A DNA stretch of 64,000 nt from an uncultured Porphyromonadaceae bacterium (GTDB lineage: Bacteria; Bacteroidota; Bacteroidia; Bacteroidales; Muribaculaceae): the NCBI GenBank assembly GCA_947176605.1, contig CAMWRH010000001.1:1-64000 (forward strand), written 5' to 3'. Positions 43,968 to 53,787 of this stretch are shown here, piece after piece. The translations under genes and the position numbers were made by a program. Positions within the stretch are counted from its first letter, which is position 1. Each line of letters begins with the position of its first letter. Below the pieces are notes generated by a model that was not told the origin of the DNA, ran no database searches, and worked only from the letters and a program-made list of their open reading frames with translations.

Positions 43968-45620
43968 TCACAGGGAAGCGATAGGCTTGCTGCGTGGTTC
44001 AAAATCCACGCGGGCATACACAATTGGATGATGGTCAGTGCTGTCGCGGAGCAGGAGCAACGTAGAGTCGGACGCATCCCCCGATTTATCCGATGCTCCT
44101 ATATCGGCCCGCAGTATCTCCACACACATGCCATATGCTCCTTCGTCAAGGAAAGAAAGCTCAATGCGCCGCACTCTTGACTCATCGTGCTTTGAGAGTT
44201 GGAACTGATTCATTATCAGTGATATGTACCGCACGGTATTTACATGTCGGTATGCATCGAGATCGGAATATCGGAATGTATATGTTGCCGGATCTGAATC
44301 GGCTGCCACTACGCGTCTGTCATCGTGTTGTATTTCCTCCGGGAGTTTCATCAGCAGATGCTTACCCTGTCTTGGGATAGGGCACTTACGGTCAGACAGA
44401 TATTCTTCCCTAAAGGGCAATGTGTCAAGGCCCGCATTCGAATGAGTCTGAGTATCAAGCACCATCCATATGCTCCTTGCGTACCCACACGGAGAGCCTG
44501 AAGCATCGGTTATGCAGAAATCACGCTCGGAGTAATGACGGTTCCATGTCTCGACCCATGTATCAATCCTGAAAGTGCTGTCGACCAATGGATAATCCGT
44601 CATTTCTATTGCAAGCCGCGACAGCACCCACCCGCAATGATCATTAGGCATAAACGGATTGCCGATTCCAATCTCATTTGCATGGGAGGTGGCAATGTCG
44701 ATCAGCTTAGCTGTCAGCAGGGGGAGCGACATCTCTCTTTCTGCATTCGCATCCCCGGCTGAAAGGAACCAGCTTTGCGAGTAAACCCGCTGACAGTCAT
44801 CGTCACCTTTCTCTAAGGAAGGATCTTCATCCGAATATTTATCATAGGGATCAGTCAGACCTATAAACTCTCCTCTGTCGGGGGCGAAGTCTTTAAAATC
44901 TATTGCATCGAGACGCCGCTGTTGGCGCGAAGCCTCATTGTCGGCCAGTGTGAAATGCATGGGGAAGAAGCGCTTCACATCGATACTTCGGGTAAAAATG
45001 CGGGCTCCTTCATTGAATCCTGTGCCTATGCGCGAGTCTACGGGGAACATGGCCAGGTCAAATTCCGGGAATGCATCGGCAATAGGACGCAGTTCGGCCG
45101 TAAACGCCTGTTCGGCTGCCTGAATCTCCTCGGGAGTGGATTCGTCACGCCATGTCCAGCAATTCAGGTCGCCGGCATGGAATACCTTAAGTCCGGAATC
45201 TCTAAGTGTCACGGCATATGAGTTGCCTATATCCGTGCTGCCAAAAGCGTGGATAGTAAGTAAATCATCCGAGAAGATATCAAGTTTTGACAATACCGTC
45301 ACACAATCGGGATTTATCTTGACTCCGGCATACGTAGAATTAGGATTCATCATATATCTGACCTTGCGGGCCACATCGCGTGAGATGACAAACCTGATAT
45401 TCGGATGAGAGGCTGCCCAATGGAATATATTCTTATTGAAATGATCCTTATGGAAATGGCTGACAAGCACGTATAGAGGTATTTCATCCGGCAGCTCCGC
45501 TATGAACGGAGGGATTACAGCCTTAGGAGCTGTGGGATCAAACCAATAGTCGAATACGATTCCCAGTCCGGGAGTGCGGAGCAGGAAGCAGTCATGGTGA
45601 ATATATGTGAGTTCAAACAT
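43968..45620 (-). CDS. Metallo-beta-lactamase-fold hydrolase fused to acyl-ACP thioesterase
   Basis: 550-residue two-domain protein. Residues 1-240 are a metallo-beta-lactamase fold with the metal-binding motif HFHKDH (55-60), then FHAGDLNCWTW and FPMHFTLADN. Residues 280-550 match acyl-ACP thioesterases of the Fat type, with two hot-dog repeats: YSQSWFLSAGDANAEREMSL opens the first, and the second carries the catalytic-region signature YSDLDAYRHVNTVRYISL. The linker (about 240-280) is acidic. Acyl-ACP thioesterases release fatty acids from ACP. The N-terminal domain may hydrolyse a related thioester or lactone, but that is inference. It lies between purF (73 bp) and tamL (76 bp) on the same strand. 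Confidence 0.88.
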   Translation of the reverse strand: MFELTYIHHDCFLLRTPGLGIVFDYWFDPTAPKAVIPPFIAELPDEIPLYVLVSHFHKDHFNKNIFHWAASHPNIRFVISRDVARKVRYMMNPNSTYAGVKINPDCVTVLSKLDIFSDDLLTIHAFGSTDIGNSYAVTLRDSGLKVFHAGDLNCWTWRDESTPEEIQAAEQAFTAELRPIADAFPEFDLAMFPVDSRIGTGFNEGARIFTRSIDVKRFFPMHFTLADNEASRQQRRLDAIDFKDFAPDRGEFIGLTDPYDKYSDEDPSLEKGDDDCQRVYSQSWFLSAGDANAEREMSLPLLTAKLIDIATSHANEIGIGNPFMPNDHCGWVLSRLAIEMTDYPLVDSTFRIDTWVETWNRHYSERDFCITDASGSPCGYARSIWMVLDTQTHSNAGLDTLPFREEYLSDRKCPIPRQGKHLLMKLPEEIQHDDRRVVAADSDPATYTFRYSDLDAYRHVNTVRYISLIMNQFQLSKHDESRVRRIELSFLDEGAYGMCVEILRADIGASDKSGDASDSTLLLLRDSTDHHPIVYARVDFEPRSKPIASL

Positions 45621-45693
45621 ATGAGATTCCTCGTGTTACGTTCTCTATCTGCCCGGAGTCCGGAAGCGGCCCGGGAATTTGATACTGCGTGGG

Positions 45694-47577
45694 TCAGCGG
45701 TCGTTGCGGCGTCCCTCGTAGTAATTGATAAACGCTTTATTAACGATTCGGTTGCCTCCGGGAGTAGGATAATTTCCGGTAAAATACCAATCGCCGGGAT
45801 GGTGGGGGATAGCTTCATGCATTGCTTCCACTGTCTGATATACAATCTCAATGGGAGTAGTCACCTCCTCGGGGCGCAGCATCTCCGCGATTTTTGCAGC
45901 AATCTCTTCATCACTGAATGGGGCATAAATCTCTTTCACATGATTTACCACCTGCTCTTTCGGGAGATTTTCCTGCTGCTTGCATTTAGCGTAGACAGTA
46001 TCTATCACGTACCCCATGCCACGTTCCTTCAATAATGCCATGGCAGCCTTGAAGGCGATGAACTCATCCATACGGCTCATGTCGATACCATAGCAGTCAG
46101 GGTATCTTACCTGAGGTGATGATGAGACGATCACGAGTTTGCCGGGATGCAATCGGTCGAGAATACGCAGGATTGATTCTTTCAGGGTCGTGCCGCGGAC
46201 GATACTGTCGTCGATTGCCACAAGATAGTCGCCTTCGTTGATTGATCCGTAGGTGATATCATATACGTGAGCGGCAAGATCCTTACGCGTGGCCCCTTCG
46301 GCAATAAATGTGCGAAGCTTTATATCCTTGATGGCCACTTTTTCCTTTCTCACACGATGCCGCAGGATGTCGCGTATTGTACGGTCGTTGAGCGCTCCGG
46401 TGGCAGCAAGACGGTTGATCTCATCTATCTTTGATTCAATCAGATGCTCTTCAATTCCCTCTACCAGTCCATAGAAAGCCACTTCAGCCGTATTGGGGAT
46501 GAATGACACTACGGTACGGTCAATATCTTCGTTTACGGCCTTAAGCACCTGTGCCACCAGATTTTTACCAAGTTGCTTTCTCTCGGTATAAATATCCTTA
46601 TCTGATCCGCGGGAGAAATAAATGCGCTCGAACGAGCATTTTTCATTACGACCCTCAGGCAATATCCGCTCTATCTTTGAACTGCCGTCACGATCTACGA
46701 TTATGGCCTCACCGGGCCGGAGCTCGTGGACATCCTCGACCTGAAGGTCGAATGCTGTCTGTATCACGGGGCGTTCGCTTGCGACGACCACGATTTCGTC
46801 ATTACGGTAATAGAATGCCGGACGTATCCCGTTGGGATCACGCATGGCCCACATGTCGCCATTACCCACAATACCGCATATCACGTATCCGCCATCCCAA
46901 GAGGGGGAGCAGCGATGCAACAGATTGGCCACATTAAGGTCGCGGGCTATTGCCGAAGAAAGCTCAAGACCGCGCAGCCCCTGAGTATGATGAATGTCAA
47001 ACAGGCGCTCGTTCTCACGGTCAAGCGCGTGGCCGAGTTGCTCTAAAAGCAGGAATGTATCTGCATAGAGACGAGGATGCTGGCCGGTGGCAATTATCGA
47101 ATTGAATATCTCATCTACGTTGGTCATGTTAAAATTGCCACAGAGCAGCAGATTGCGCGAACTCCAGTTGTTGCGGCGCATAAAAGGATGAACGTAGCTT
47201 ATACCCGATCGACCGGTGGTGCTGTAACGCAGGTGTCCCATGTATACCTGACCTTCAAACGGAAGCGAATGCTCTTCTGCCCGGTTTCCATTCTCGGCCT
47301 GCGACGCCTGCACCTGTCGCCCGATTGAGGCAAAGAGATCACGTATTGCATCGGGTCCCTGGGCTCTTTCACGGAATATGTATTCTTCACCCGGGGTAGC
47401 ATCAATGCGCACACATCCCACTCCGGCACCTTCCTGCCCTCTGTTGTGCTCCTTCTCCATGAGGAGATAGAGCTTGTTGAGCCCATAGAAGCTACTGCCG
47501 TATTTCTCCTTATAGTATGACAGAGGGCGGAGCAGACGAATCATCGCTATGCCGCATTCATGTTTTATTAGTTCCAT
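45694..47577 (-). CDS. purF: Amidophosphoribosyltransferase-like protein, long form
   Basis: PurF-type enzyme that makes phosphoribosylamine from PRPP and glutamine, the first step of purine synthesis. The N-terminal glutaminase nucleophile is Cys8 (HECGIAMI), preceded by a short peptide that may be removed. Glutamine-binding segments include NRGQEGAGVGC, MGHLRYSTTG and CGNFNMTN. The phosphoribosyltransferase loop is DDSIVRGTTLKESI. At 627 residues it is about 150 longer than standard PurF, with extra sequence mostly in the middle and at the C-terminus. Bacteroidota often carry both forms, so this may be a paralogue with a distinct role. Confidence 0.88.
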   Translation of the reverse strand: MELIKHECGIAMIRLLRPLSYYKEKYGSSFYGLNKLYLLMEKEHNRGQEGAGVGCVRIDATPGEEYIFRERAQGPDAIRDLFASIGRQVQASQAENGNRAEEHSLPFEGQVYMGHLRYSTTGRSGISYVHPFMRRNNWSSRNLLLCGNFNMTNVDEIFNSIIATGQHPRLYADTFLLLEQLGHALDRENERLFDIHHTQGLRGLELSSAIARDLNVANLLHRCSPSWDGGYVICGIVGNGDMWAMRDPNGIRPAFYYRNDEIVVVASERPVIQTAFDLQVEDVHELRPGEAIIVDRDGSSKIERILPEGRNEKCSFERIYFSRGSDKDIYTERKQLGKNLVAQVLKAVNEDIDRTVVSFIPNTAEVAFYGLVEGIEEHLIESKIDEINRLAATGALNDRTIRDILRHRVRKEKVAIKDIKLRTFIAEGATRKDLAAHVYDITYGSINEGDYLVAIDDSIVRGTTLKESILRILDRLHPGKLVIVSSSPQVRYPDCYGIDMSRMDEFIAFKAAMALLKERGMGYVIDTVYAKCKQQENLPKEQVVNHVKEIYAPFSDEEIAAKIAEMLRPEEVTTPIEIVYQTVEAMHEAIPHHPGDWYFTGNYPTPGGNRIVNKAFINYYEGRRNDR

Positions 47578-47749
47578 CTTTTATGCTTGTATTACCTTTT
47601 CCTTTTTACCTTCCTACTTTTCACTGAGAGCTTTTCTGCTGAAGAATGTCAGATTCAACATTATGTGAATGCCTACGATAAGATGTGCATTTAAGTCTCT
47701 TTGCAATCAACATCCTTTAGCATAAAGGCTACTTGCGGCAGTGGCCGTG

Positions 47750-49333
47750 TCAATATTCACTCGTGGTGTGGAATCTGATCTTTGGGAAATCAGACTGAGC
47801 CATCTGAAGCACGTAATTTGAATCGGCGAGGAATACGTCGCGACCATCCTTGTCAGTAGCCATAAACTGATGCTTACGCTTCTTAAAGGCTGCCAGCGCC
47901 TCGTCATCATCGCTTTCAATCCAGCAGGCTTTATATAGACTTATCGGCTCCCATCGGCATTGCGCTCCATATTCATGCAGCAGTCGATACTGTATGACCT
48001 CAAATTGCAGCTGACCGACAGTACCGATTATTTTACGCCCGTTGAACTGATTGGTAAACATCTGCGCCACCCCTTCGTCCATAAGCTGCCGGATACCCTT
48101 GTCGAGCTGTTTGGCCTTCATTGGATCTGCATTCTCGATGTATTTGAACATCTCGGGAGAGAATGACGGCAGTCCTTTGAAATGGAGGTTTTCTCCCCCC
48201 GTAAGGGTATCGCCGATCTTGAAGTTGCCGGTATCCGGGATACCTACTATGTCGCCGGGATAGGCTTCGTCGACAATATTCTTTTTCTGGGCCATGAAGG
48301 CTGTCGGGGCGGCAAAGCGCATCTGTTTACCCTGTCGGACGTGCAGATAGTTGACATTGCGTTCGAATTTGCCGGAGCATATCTTTACGAAAGCGATACA
48401 CGACCGATGATTGGGATCCATATTGGCGTGAATCTTGAATACGAATCCACTGAATCCCTCTTCATCCGGCCTTACCTGACGCTCTACAGCTTCTATCGGA
48501 CGGGGACTTGGCGCTATCTTGACAAAACAGTCAAGCAGCTCCTTGACGCCGAATGTGTTTAATGCCGAGCCAAAGAATACGGGAGCTACTTCGCCACGCA
48601 GATATGCATCCGTATCGAATTCGGGATACACTCCTTCGATGAGTTCAAGGTCATCGCGGAGCTTCTGTGCATCAGCCTCGCCTACGAGACGATCCACTTC
48701 GGGAGATGTGACATCAGATATTTCTACACGCTCACTGATGGTCTGCTTCGATGGGGTAAACAGATCCAGACCCTGCTCGTAGATATTGTATACGCCTTTG
48801 AATTTCGCTCCTATGTTGATAGGCCAGGAGAGAGGGCGCACCTGTATCTGAAGTTCTGATTCAAGTTCGTCAAGGATATCGAACGGATCACGCCCCTCGC
48901 GGTCGAGTTTATTGACAAATACGATCACCGGAGTATTCCTCATACGGCATACCTCCATGAGTCGGCGGGTCTGAGTCTCCACACCTTTGGCCACATCGAC
49001 CACAATTATGACTGAATCGACAGCTGTCAATGTACGGAAGGTGTCTTCCGCAAAGTCCTGGTGGCCCGGAGTATCAAGAATATTGATTTTGTAGTCGCCG
49101 TAATTGAATCCCATTACTGAGGTGGCTACCGATATGCCGCGCTGCTTTTCAATCTCCATCCAGTCGGATGTGGCGGTCTTTTTGATTTTATTGCTTTTTA
49201 CGGCACCCGCCACATGTATGGCACCGCCGAAAAGAAGTAATTTTTCTGTGAGCGTAGTCTTGCCGGCATCAGGATGGGAAATGATGGCAAATGTGCGCCT
49301 GCGGGCTATCTCCTTGTTCAGTTCGTCTGACAT
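47750..49333 (-). CDS. prfC: Peptide chain release factor 3
   Basis: GTPase that recycles RF1/RF2 after termination. G1 is [10 protein letters not shown], switch I follows with [22 protein letters not shown]3 is [14 protein letters not shown], and NKLD is present as [10 protein letters not shown]. The C-terminal RF3-specific region contains [16 protein letters not shown]. The 527-residue length is normal. It lies 145 bp behind the DUF4924 gene on the same strand. Confidence 0.97.
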   Translation of the reverse strand: MSDELNKEIARRRTFAIISHPDAGKTTLTEKLLLFGGAIHVAGAVKSNKIKKTATSDWMEIEKQRGISVATSVMGFNYGDYKINILDTPGHQDFAEDTFRTLTAVDSVIIVVDVAKGVETQTRRLMEVCRMRNTPVIVFVNKLDREGRDPFDILDELESELQIQVRPLSWPINIGAKFKGVYNIYEQGLDLFTPSKQTISERVEISDVTSPEVDRLVGEADAQKLRDDLELIEGVYPEFDTDAYLRGEVAPVFFGSALNTFGVKELLDCFVKIAPSPRPIEAVERQVRPDEEGFSGFVFKIHANMDPNHRSCIAFVKICSGKFERNVNYLHVRQGKQMRFAAPTAFMAQKKNIVDEAYPGDIVGIPDTGNFKIGDTLTGGENLHFKGLPSFSPEMFKYIENADPMKAKQLDKGIRQLMDEGVAQMFTNQFNGRKIIGTVGQLQFEVIQYRLLHEYGAQCRWEPISLYKACWIESDDDEALAAFKKRKHQFMATDKDGRDVFLADSNYVLQMAQSDFPKIRFHTTSEY

Positions 49334-49478
49334 AGGGGTTTGTATGTCTGTATTTCTGTTTAATTTATATGATAATCTGCTTTATTACGAATACCGTGCA
49401 TGATACTCAGGCGTGGCCACGAGCCATTACGGATGATACTGCCATACGGCACAGTGCCATAGGGCAGAGCCGGACGGA

Positions 49479-50042
49479 TCACATATCATCGCCGGAGTCT
49501 GTAAAAAGCTGATTGTTGTAATCCTTCTTATAATAATGCGATAGCATTGCCATGAAGCGGGATATCTGCCCGAGGGCTTCTGAGGTCTCTTTTGAGATTT
49601 CCTGGCCTTTCATGCGAAGCATTAGTATCATGTACAACGCGTTAAGGCAGGTCTCGATCTCTCCGGCCTTTTCCTCACCGGCTTTGGCGCGGAGCTCTAC
49701 GATGTAGGGGAGTGTCTTGTAAAATTCAGCGGCATAGGCACTGAATTTTTCATCAGCCAATAACCGGCGATGCAGATCGTCAAGGGCGATTATCACATTC
49801 TTATTGATCTGCAGATGCCCTTTCTGCACGACGTCTTCCCGTCGCATCATATCAATCAGGGATTCATACCACTCATGAAGTTCGCGCTTTTGAGCATCGG
49901 TAAGATCCGTATATCGTGAGATTATCTCCGCATCGATTTTATCCATGTCGAGGCCATAGGCTCTTATCAGATCTTCGATCTGCCACATATAAAGGATATA
50001 CTCGGCGATGTTGTCTCTCTTTTTTTCAGATGCTGTATACAT
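49479..50042 (-). CDS. DUF4924 family protein
   Basis: 187-residue, predicted all-helical cytoplasmic protein typical of Bacteroidales. It has charged heptad-like stretches such as KKRDNIAEYILYMWQIEDLI and a C-terminal SHYYKKDYNNQLFTDSG. Function is not known. It lies 42 bp behind the AmpG-like permease gene, with a TAnnTTTG box (50066-50073) in the gap that could give it its own promoter. Confidence 0.8.
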   Translation of the reverse strand: MYTASEKKRDNIAEYILYMWQIEDLIRAYGLDMDKIDAEIISRYTDLTDAQKRELHEWYESLIDMMRREDVVQKGHLQINKNVIIALDDLHRRLLADEKFSAYAAEFYKTLPYIVELRAKAGEEKAGEIETCLNALYMILMLRMKGQEISKETSEALGQISRFMAMLSHYYKKDYNNQLFTDSGDDM

Positions 50043-50084
50043 ATCTTGTATCGGTTTTCATTCTGCAAAATTAGTAAAAAATCC

Positions 50085-51425
50085 TCATTCCGCACTATCA
50101 ATACCTTTTGAAAGGGTATGCCATACGCTCCATGTGACCGCAAATGTGGCAAGTGTGGTCAGCATGACGACCAGAAAGAACAGTCCGTAGCCTCCACTTG
50201 CCAGATTGGGTACCAATGGGAGAGCTACGCATGCGCCTGCATGAGAGGCAAGGGCTGCCATTCTTTCAAAAAGCCATCCTGCCGCCATGCCCGGAAGCAT
50301 CATGCCTAATGCCATGAATGCCGTGCAGAAAGCATAATGCGAAGTGGAGTTTTCACCGCGGCAGAAATGCATCATGAACAGCATATAGGCTGTGAAGCCG
50401 TAGCCGTAGCCGAATTGCTCTATGCCTATCAGTGAAGTGATGACTATGTAATTCTGGGGATGCCACATTGCCAGATAGCAATATACTCCACACGGCAGGG
50501 AAAGCGCGGCGGCCATGGGCCACAAGCATTTTCTCAAACCCTTGCGAGCTATCACCACTCCGCCGGCTATACCGCCGGCAAGAAGGCAAAGCACTCCTAC
50601 GGTGCCGTTGATCACACCTACCTGTGATGTGGTAAGTGCCAGCCCCCCGGCCGGGACTGAATCAAGCAGGAAAGGTGGCACGAGTTTGATGCATAATGCT
50701 TCAGGCAGCCGGTAAAGCAGCATGAATGCAAGTGCGGCCACTATCCCCGGTTTGCGGAAGAAGGTGAAGAATGTGGATATAAAGTCTCTGCCAATCGTAG
50801 ACACACGCACTCCCGGCATAGGACAATCTGACGCCGGATGTGGCAATATATACAGATGATAGCAGAAGACTGCGACAAAGAATACCGACAGGATGGCGAA
50901 TGTCACTGCCCATGCGGAGGCGATGTGGCCCATCGATCTCTCAAGATATCCGGCAAGTATCACCAGTCCTCCTTGCCCGACTACGCTTGCGAGCCGATAG
51001 AACGTAGAGCGGACTCCCACATAAGCCGCCTGTTCCTTTTCGCTGAGTGCGAGTATGTAGAATCCATCGGCGGCCACATCGTGGGTGGCTGATGCAAAAG
51101 CCATAAGCCAGAATGCCGCCAAAGTGGCCCCGAGCCAAAGTGTGGTGCCAAGTGAGAATGCCACACATCCCATCGAGAGGGCTATGACGGCCTGCATACA
51201 GATAATCCAGAGACGCTTGGTGCGGAATAAGTCAAGGAATGGACTCCAGAATGGCTTTATGACCCACGGGAGATAGAGCCAACCGGTATAATATGCCATA
51301 TCGGCCTTCGGCATCCCCATGTTGGAAAACATAAGGACCGTGAGCACATTGACTGCAAAATAGGGTAGTCCTTCTGCCACATACAGTGTCGGGATCCAGC
51401 TCCATGGAGTACGTTGCTTAATCAT
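50085..51425 (-). CDS. AmpG-like MFS permease
   Basis: 446-residue permease with about 12 membrane segments. The N-terminal WSWIPTLYVAEGLPYFAVN and YTGWLYLPWVIKPFWSPFLD segments are characteristic of the AmpG/PAT group, which imports muropeptides in enterobacteria. The start at 51425 overlaps the DUF4922 stop by 8 bp, so translation is coupled; the longer reading from 51449 would lie wholly inside the upstream gene. Muropeptide or nucleotide-linked sugar transport are both possible. Confidence 0.88.
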   Translation of the reverse strand: MIKQRTPWSWIPTLYVAEGLPYFAVNVLTVLMFSNMGMPKADMAYYTGWLYLPWVIKPFWSPFLDLFRTKRLWIICMQAVIALSMGCVAFSLGTTLWLGATLAAFWLMAFASATHDVAADGFYILALSEKEQAAYVGVRSTFYRLASVVGQGGLVILAGYLERSMGHIASAWAVTFAILSVFFVAVFCYHLYILPHPASDCPMPGVRVSTIGRDFISTFFTFFRKPGIVAALAFMLLYRLPEALCIKLVPPFLLDSVPAGGLALTTSQVGVINGTVGVLCLLAGGIAGGVVIARKGLRKCLWPMAAALSLPCGVYCYLAMWHPQNYIVITSLIGIEQFGYGYGFTAYMLFMMHFCRGENSTSHYAFCTAFMALGMMLPGMAAGWLFERMAALASHAGACVALPLVPNLASGGYGLFFLVVMLTTLATFAVTWSVWHTLSKGIDSAE

Positions 51426-52326
51426 TTTGCTCCGAATCAGAAGAATCATCCACAGGCGGAAGAGCTACCTCAGAATAGACCTTCCGGATATCAGCATCTG
51501 TCATGGCCTTGAAATCGGCAAGCCTTGGCAGTATGATTATCCCGGCCATGTCAATTGCCCCGGGACTTACCATTATCCCCGGCATATCGTCAGACGAAGT
51601 ATAACATGACGGACGATGTGCACCCCTCGGCACTATGGCTACCCGCAGGGAGCCGTCGGATCCGAGCCACATGTAGGCATTCACAAGCGAAAGGTCCTCT
51701 GCTCCGGATTTGACATCTTTCCCGCCAATACGGGTCATCACATGCAGGCGTATCATTCCGCTCACATCCGGAGTTATGATATCATAGTACACCTGAAATG
51801 GCAATGCCGCTATGTCGCCGCCGTCTTCAAGATAGCGCATAAGCGGAAGTTCGGCAGTTCTTACGGCCTGGCAATGCAGATGGTCGGGGGCGGATGCTCC
51901 CGCATGCGCACCGTTGAAAAATACCGTCATACCCGGCAGGCGCTCAGCCATGGATGCCATTTCAATCGGGATATCTCCCTGCGGTACATGCCTGACTGAG
52001 GCTATGGTAAAATGCAGAGGAAAAATAGGGTAGGGATTGACCAGAAAATCCCATCCTGCCACTATTGTCTCAGTGGTCTGCTCAGCCGGACGGTTTGAAC
52101 CGCACAGGAAGCACGGGCGCTGCCTGATGGCAGCTGCATCCGTAGGCGCCCCTGTTGATACTTTTCTGGCAGGGTTAAACTGCAAAGCGCCCTCCAGAGC
52201 ACCGATTCTGAACGAGCGACGCTCGCTGAATCCAAGCGACTCGTAGTTGGCTCGAGCCAATGGCCAGACTTCAAGCTGGGCATCGCGCAATTCGGCCAGC
52301 TTCTCTATCATTAAAGTTTCATCCAT
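51418..52326 (-). CDS. DUF4922 protein, HIT-like nucleotidyltransferase/phosphorylase
   Basis: 302-residue protein with features of the GalT/Ap4A-phosphorylase branch of the HIT superfamily. The active-site-like motif is HLHCQ (in APDHLHCQAVRTAEL), and an upstream pair of cysteines in RPCFLCGSNRP may bind zinc. Relatives include GDP-L-galactose phosphorylase, so a nucleotide-sugar phosphorylase role is plausible inference. It lies 12 bp behind the GT2 gene and overlaps the AmpG-like gene, forming a tight three-gene unit. Confidence 0.82.
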   Translation of the reverse strand: MDETLMIEKLAELRDAQLEVWPLARANYESLGFSERRSFRIGALEGALQFNPARKVSTGAPTDAAAIRQRPCFLCGSNRPAEQTTETIVAGWDFLVNPYPIFPLHFTIASVRHVPQGDIPIEMASMAERLPGMTVFFNGAHAGASAPDHLHCQAVRTAELPLMRYLEDGGDIAALPFQVYYDIITPDVSGMIRLHVMTRIGGKDVKSGAEDLSLVNAYMWLGSDGSLRVAIVPRGAHRPSCYTSSDDMPGIMVSPGAIDMAGIIILPRLADFKAMTDADIRKVYSEVALPPVDDSSDSEQND

Positions 52327-52338
52327 GATATCGGGGGA

Positions 52339-53727
52339 TTAGACAGAGGATGATTCATTGCCGGTATTCCCTTCGCCTGTAGGGATTCCGGAAGAGTTGC
52401 GCTCATTGCTATGTATGCGGGCTATGAGTTCATTGGTGCGCACAAAGTCTTTGTATGCATTATGCTCATTTACTTTTTCCACAGAGAGAGATGCATCGGA
52501 GTTGCCTGTCCAGCGGCGGCAGTAATAAATGCCGTCAAATATGCGTCCTATTCGGTAATTGCGGCTCAGACGCAGGCACATCGCATAATCTTCGCCATAG
52601 CTGACATTTGGGAAGAGTATTTCACGCACAACGTCTCTGACATAACCGCGCGGAGCGCCGAATCCGTTGATGCGCAATGCATTATTCGCACCGTTCTCAT
52701 CGGTCCACTCCCGATGGTCAATAAGCCCCGGAGGTATCGGATGAAGATTGAAATCCGTCATGAAGTAACTGCCAATGACGGCTGCATACCCTCCTTCATA
52801 GAACTTGTCGACCATTATCTGCAGTGTATGCTCGGAAGCATAAATATCATCTGAATCAAGCTGAATGGCGAAGAATCCGCACTTGTCGCAAAGCACAGCC
52901 TCATTCCAGCAGCCTCCTATGCCGAGATGCTCGGAGCCGTCAAGGCAGATCAGATGCAGGCGCGGATCGTGAATATTCTCAAGCAATTGACGTGTGCCGT
53001 CGGTCGAAGCATTGTCGACTACGATTACGTTGAACTCAAAATCCGTGATCTGGCTGAGCGCAGATTTCACCGCATCACCGACAGTATCGACACGATTCCG
53101 CACCGGTATCACGACAGAGGCGCGTACGCCGCCTGGCAACTGGCTTTCATGGAATGTGAGCTGAATCTTTTCAGTCGGTGCCAGTGCATCGATTTCAAAA
53201 AGATGCTGATATAGAGCATCCTCCATTTCAGCCTGATAATGGATATTGCGCGGGTCGACGTAATCATGCTGTTTCTCGCCGCTCTTCCGGTAATCCACAC
53301 GTTCTACGGTGTAGAGGTATTCGGGAATCATCTGAAAGAAACGACCCTGACTCAGACGCAACCGCAATGCATACCATCCGCCGTCCATATAGTCGGAGTC
53401 GTCTTCTGAGAAGTCCTCTGTAGCCGTAAGCACATCTGCTGCATTAAGCAGCACAAAGGCTCCGAAATCGAAGTCGTCGCGCACCGAGCCGGGCGTATAC
53501 TGAATCAGCGGATGGTCAAGCAATGATCCATCTGCGTTGATTTCACGATACCATGCATACACCATGGATACATCCGTATCCTCCGCCACCTGGCGGAGGC
53601 GCCGCACTGCGTGCTTCTCCAGATGAATCTCCCGGTCAGTGAATGACACGAGAATATACTGCTCGAGAGGAGTGCGGCATATCTCTTCCCGCAGATTCTC
53701 GACATTTTTAAATCTGTGTATTTTCAT
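52339..53727 (-). CDS. Family 2 glycosyltransferase with N-terminal extra domain
   Basis: GT-A-fold glycosyltransferase in the second half: ASVVIPVRNRVDTVGDAVKS, VIVVDNASTDGTRQLLE and the metal-binding LDSDDIY. The first 200 residues form another domain with WYREINADG and a second GT-like acidic segment EDFSEDDSDYMDGGWY, so the protein may contain two related units. No membrane segment is seen. Linked to DUF4922 by 12 bp, it may use or make the sugar that DUF4922 processes. Confidence 0.85.
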   Translation of the reverse strand: MKIHRFKNVENLREEICRTPLEQYILVSFTDREIHLEKHAVRRLRQVAEDTDVSMVYAWYREINADGSLLDHPLIQYTPGSVRDDFDFGAFVLLNAADVLTATEDFSEDDSDYMDGGWYALRLRLSQGRFFQMIPEYLYTVERVDYRKSGEKQHDYVDPRNIHYQAEMEDALYQHLFEIDALAPTEKIQLTFHESQLPGGVRASVVIPVRNRVDTVGDAVKSALSQITDFEFNVIVVDNASTDGTRQLLENIHDPRLHLICLDGSEHLGIGGCWNEAVLCDKCGFFAIQLDSDDIYASEHTLQIMVDKFYEGGYAAVIGSYFMTDFNLHPIPPGLIDHREWTDENGANNALRINGFGAPRGYVRDVVREILFPNVSYGEDYAMCLRLSRNYRIGRIFDGIYYCRRWTGNSDASLSVEKVNEHNAYKDFVRTNELIARIHSNERNSSGIPTGEGNTGNESSSV

Positions 53728-53787
53728 TTTGTCTGGTCAGTATTTGTCATTATGGAATTTTCAGGATGCCGGGATGCCGGCTTTCCA

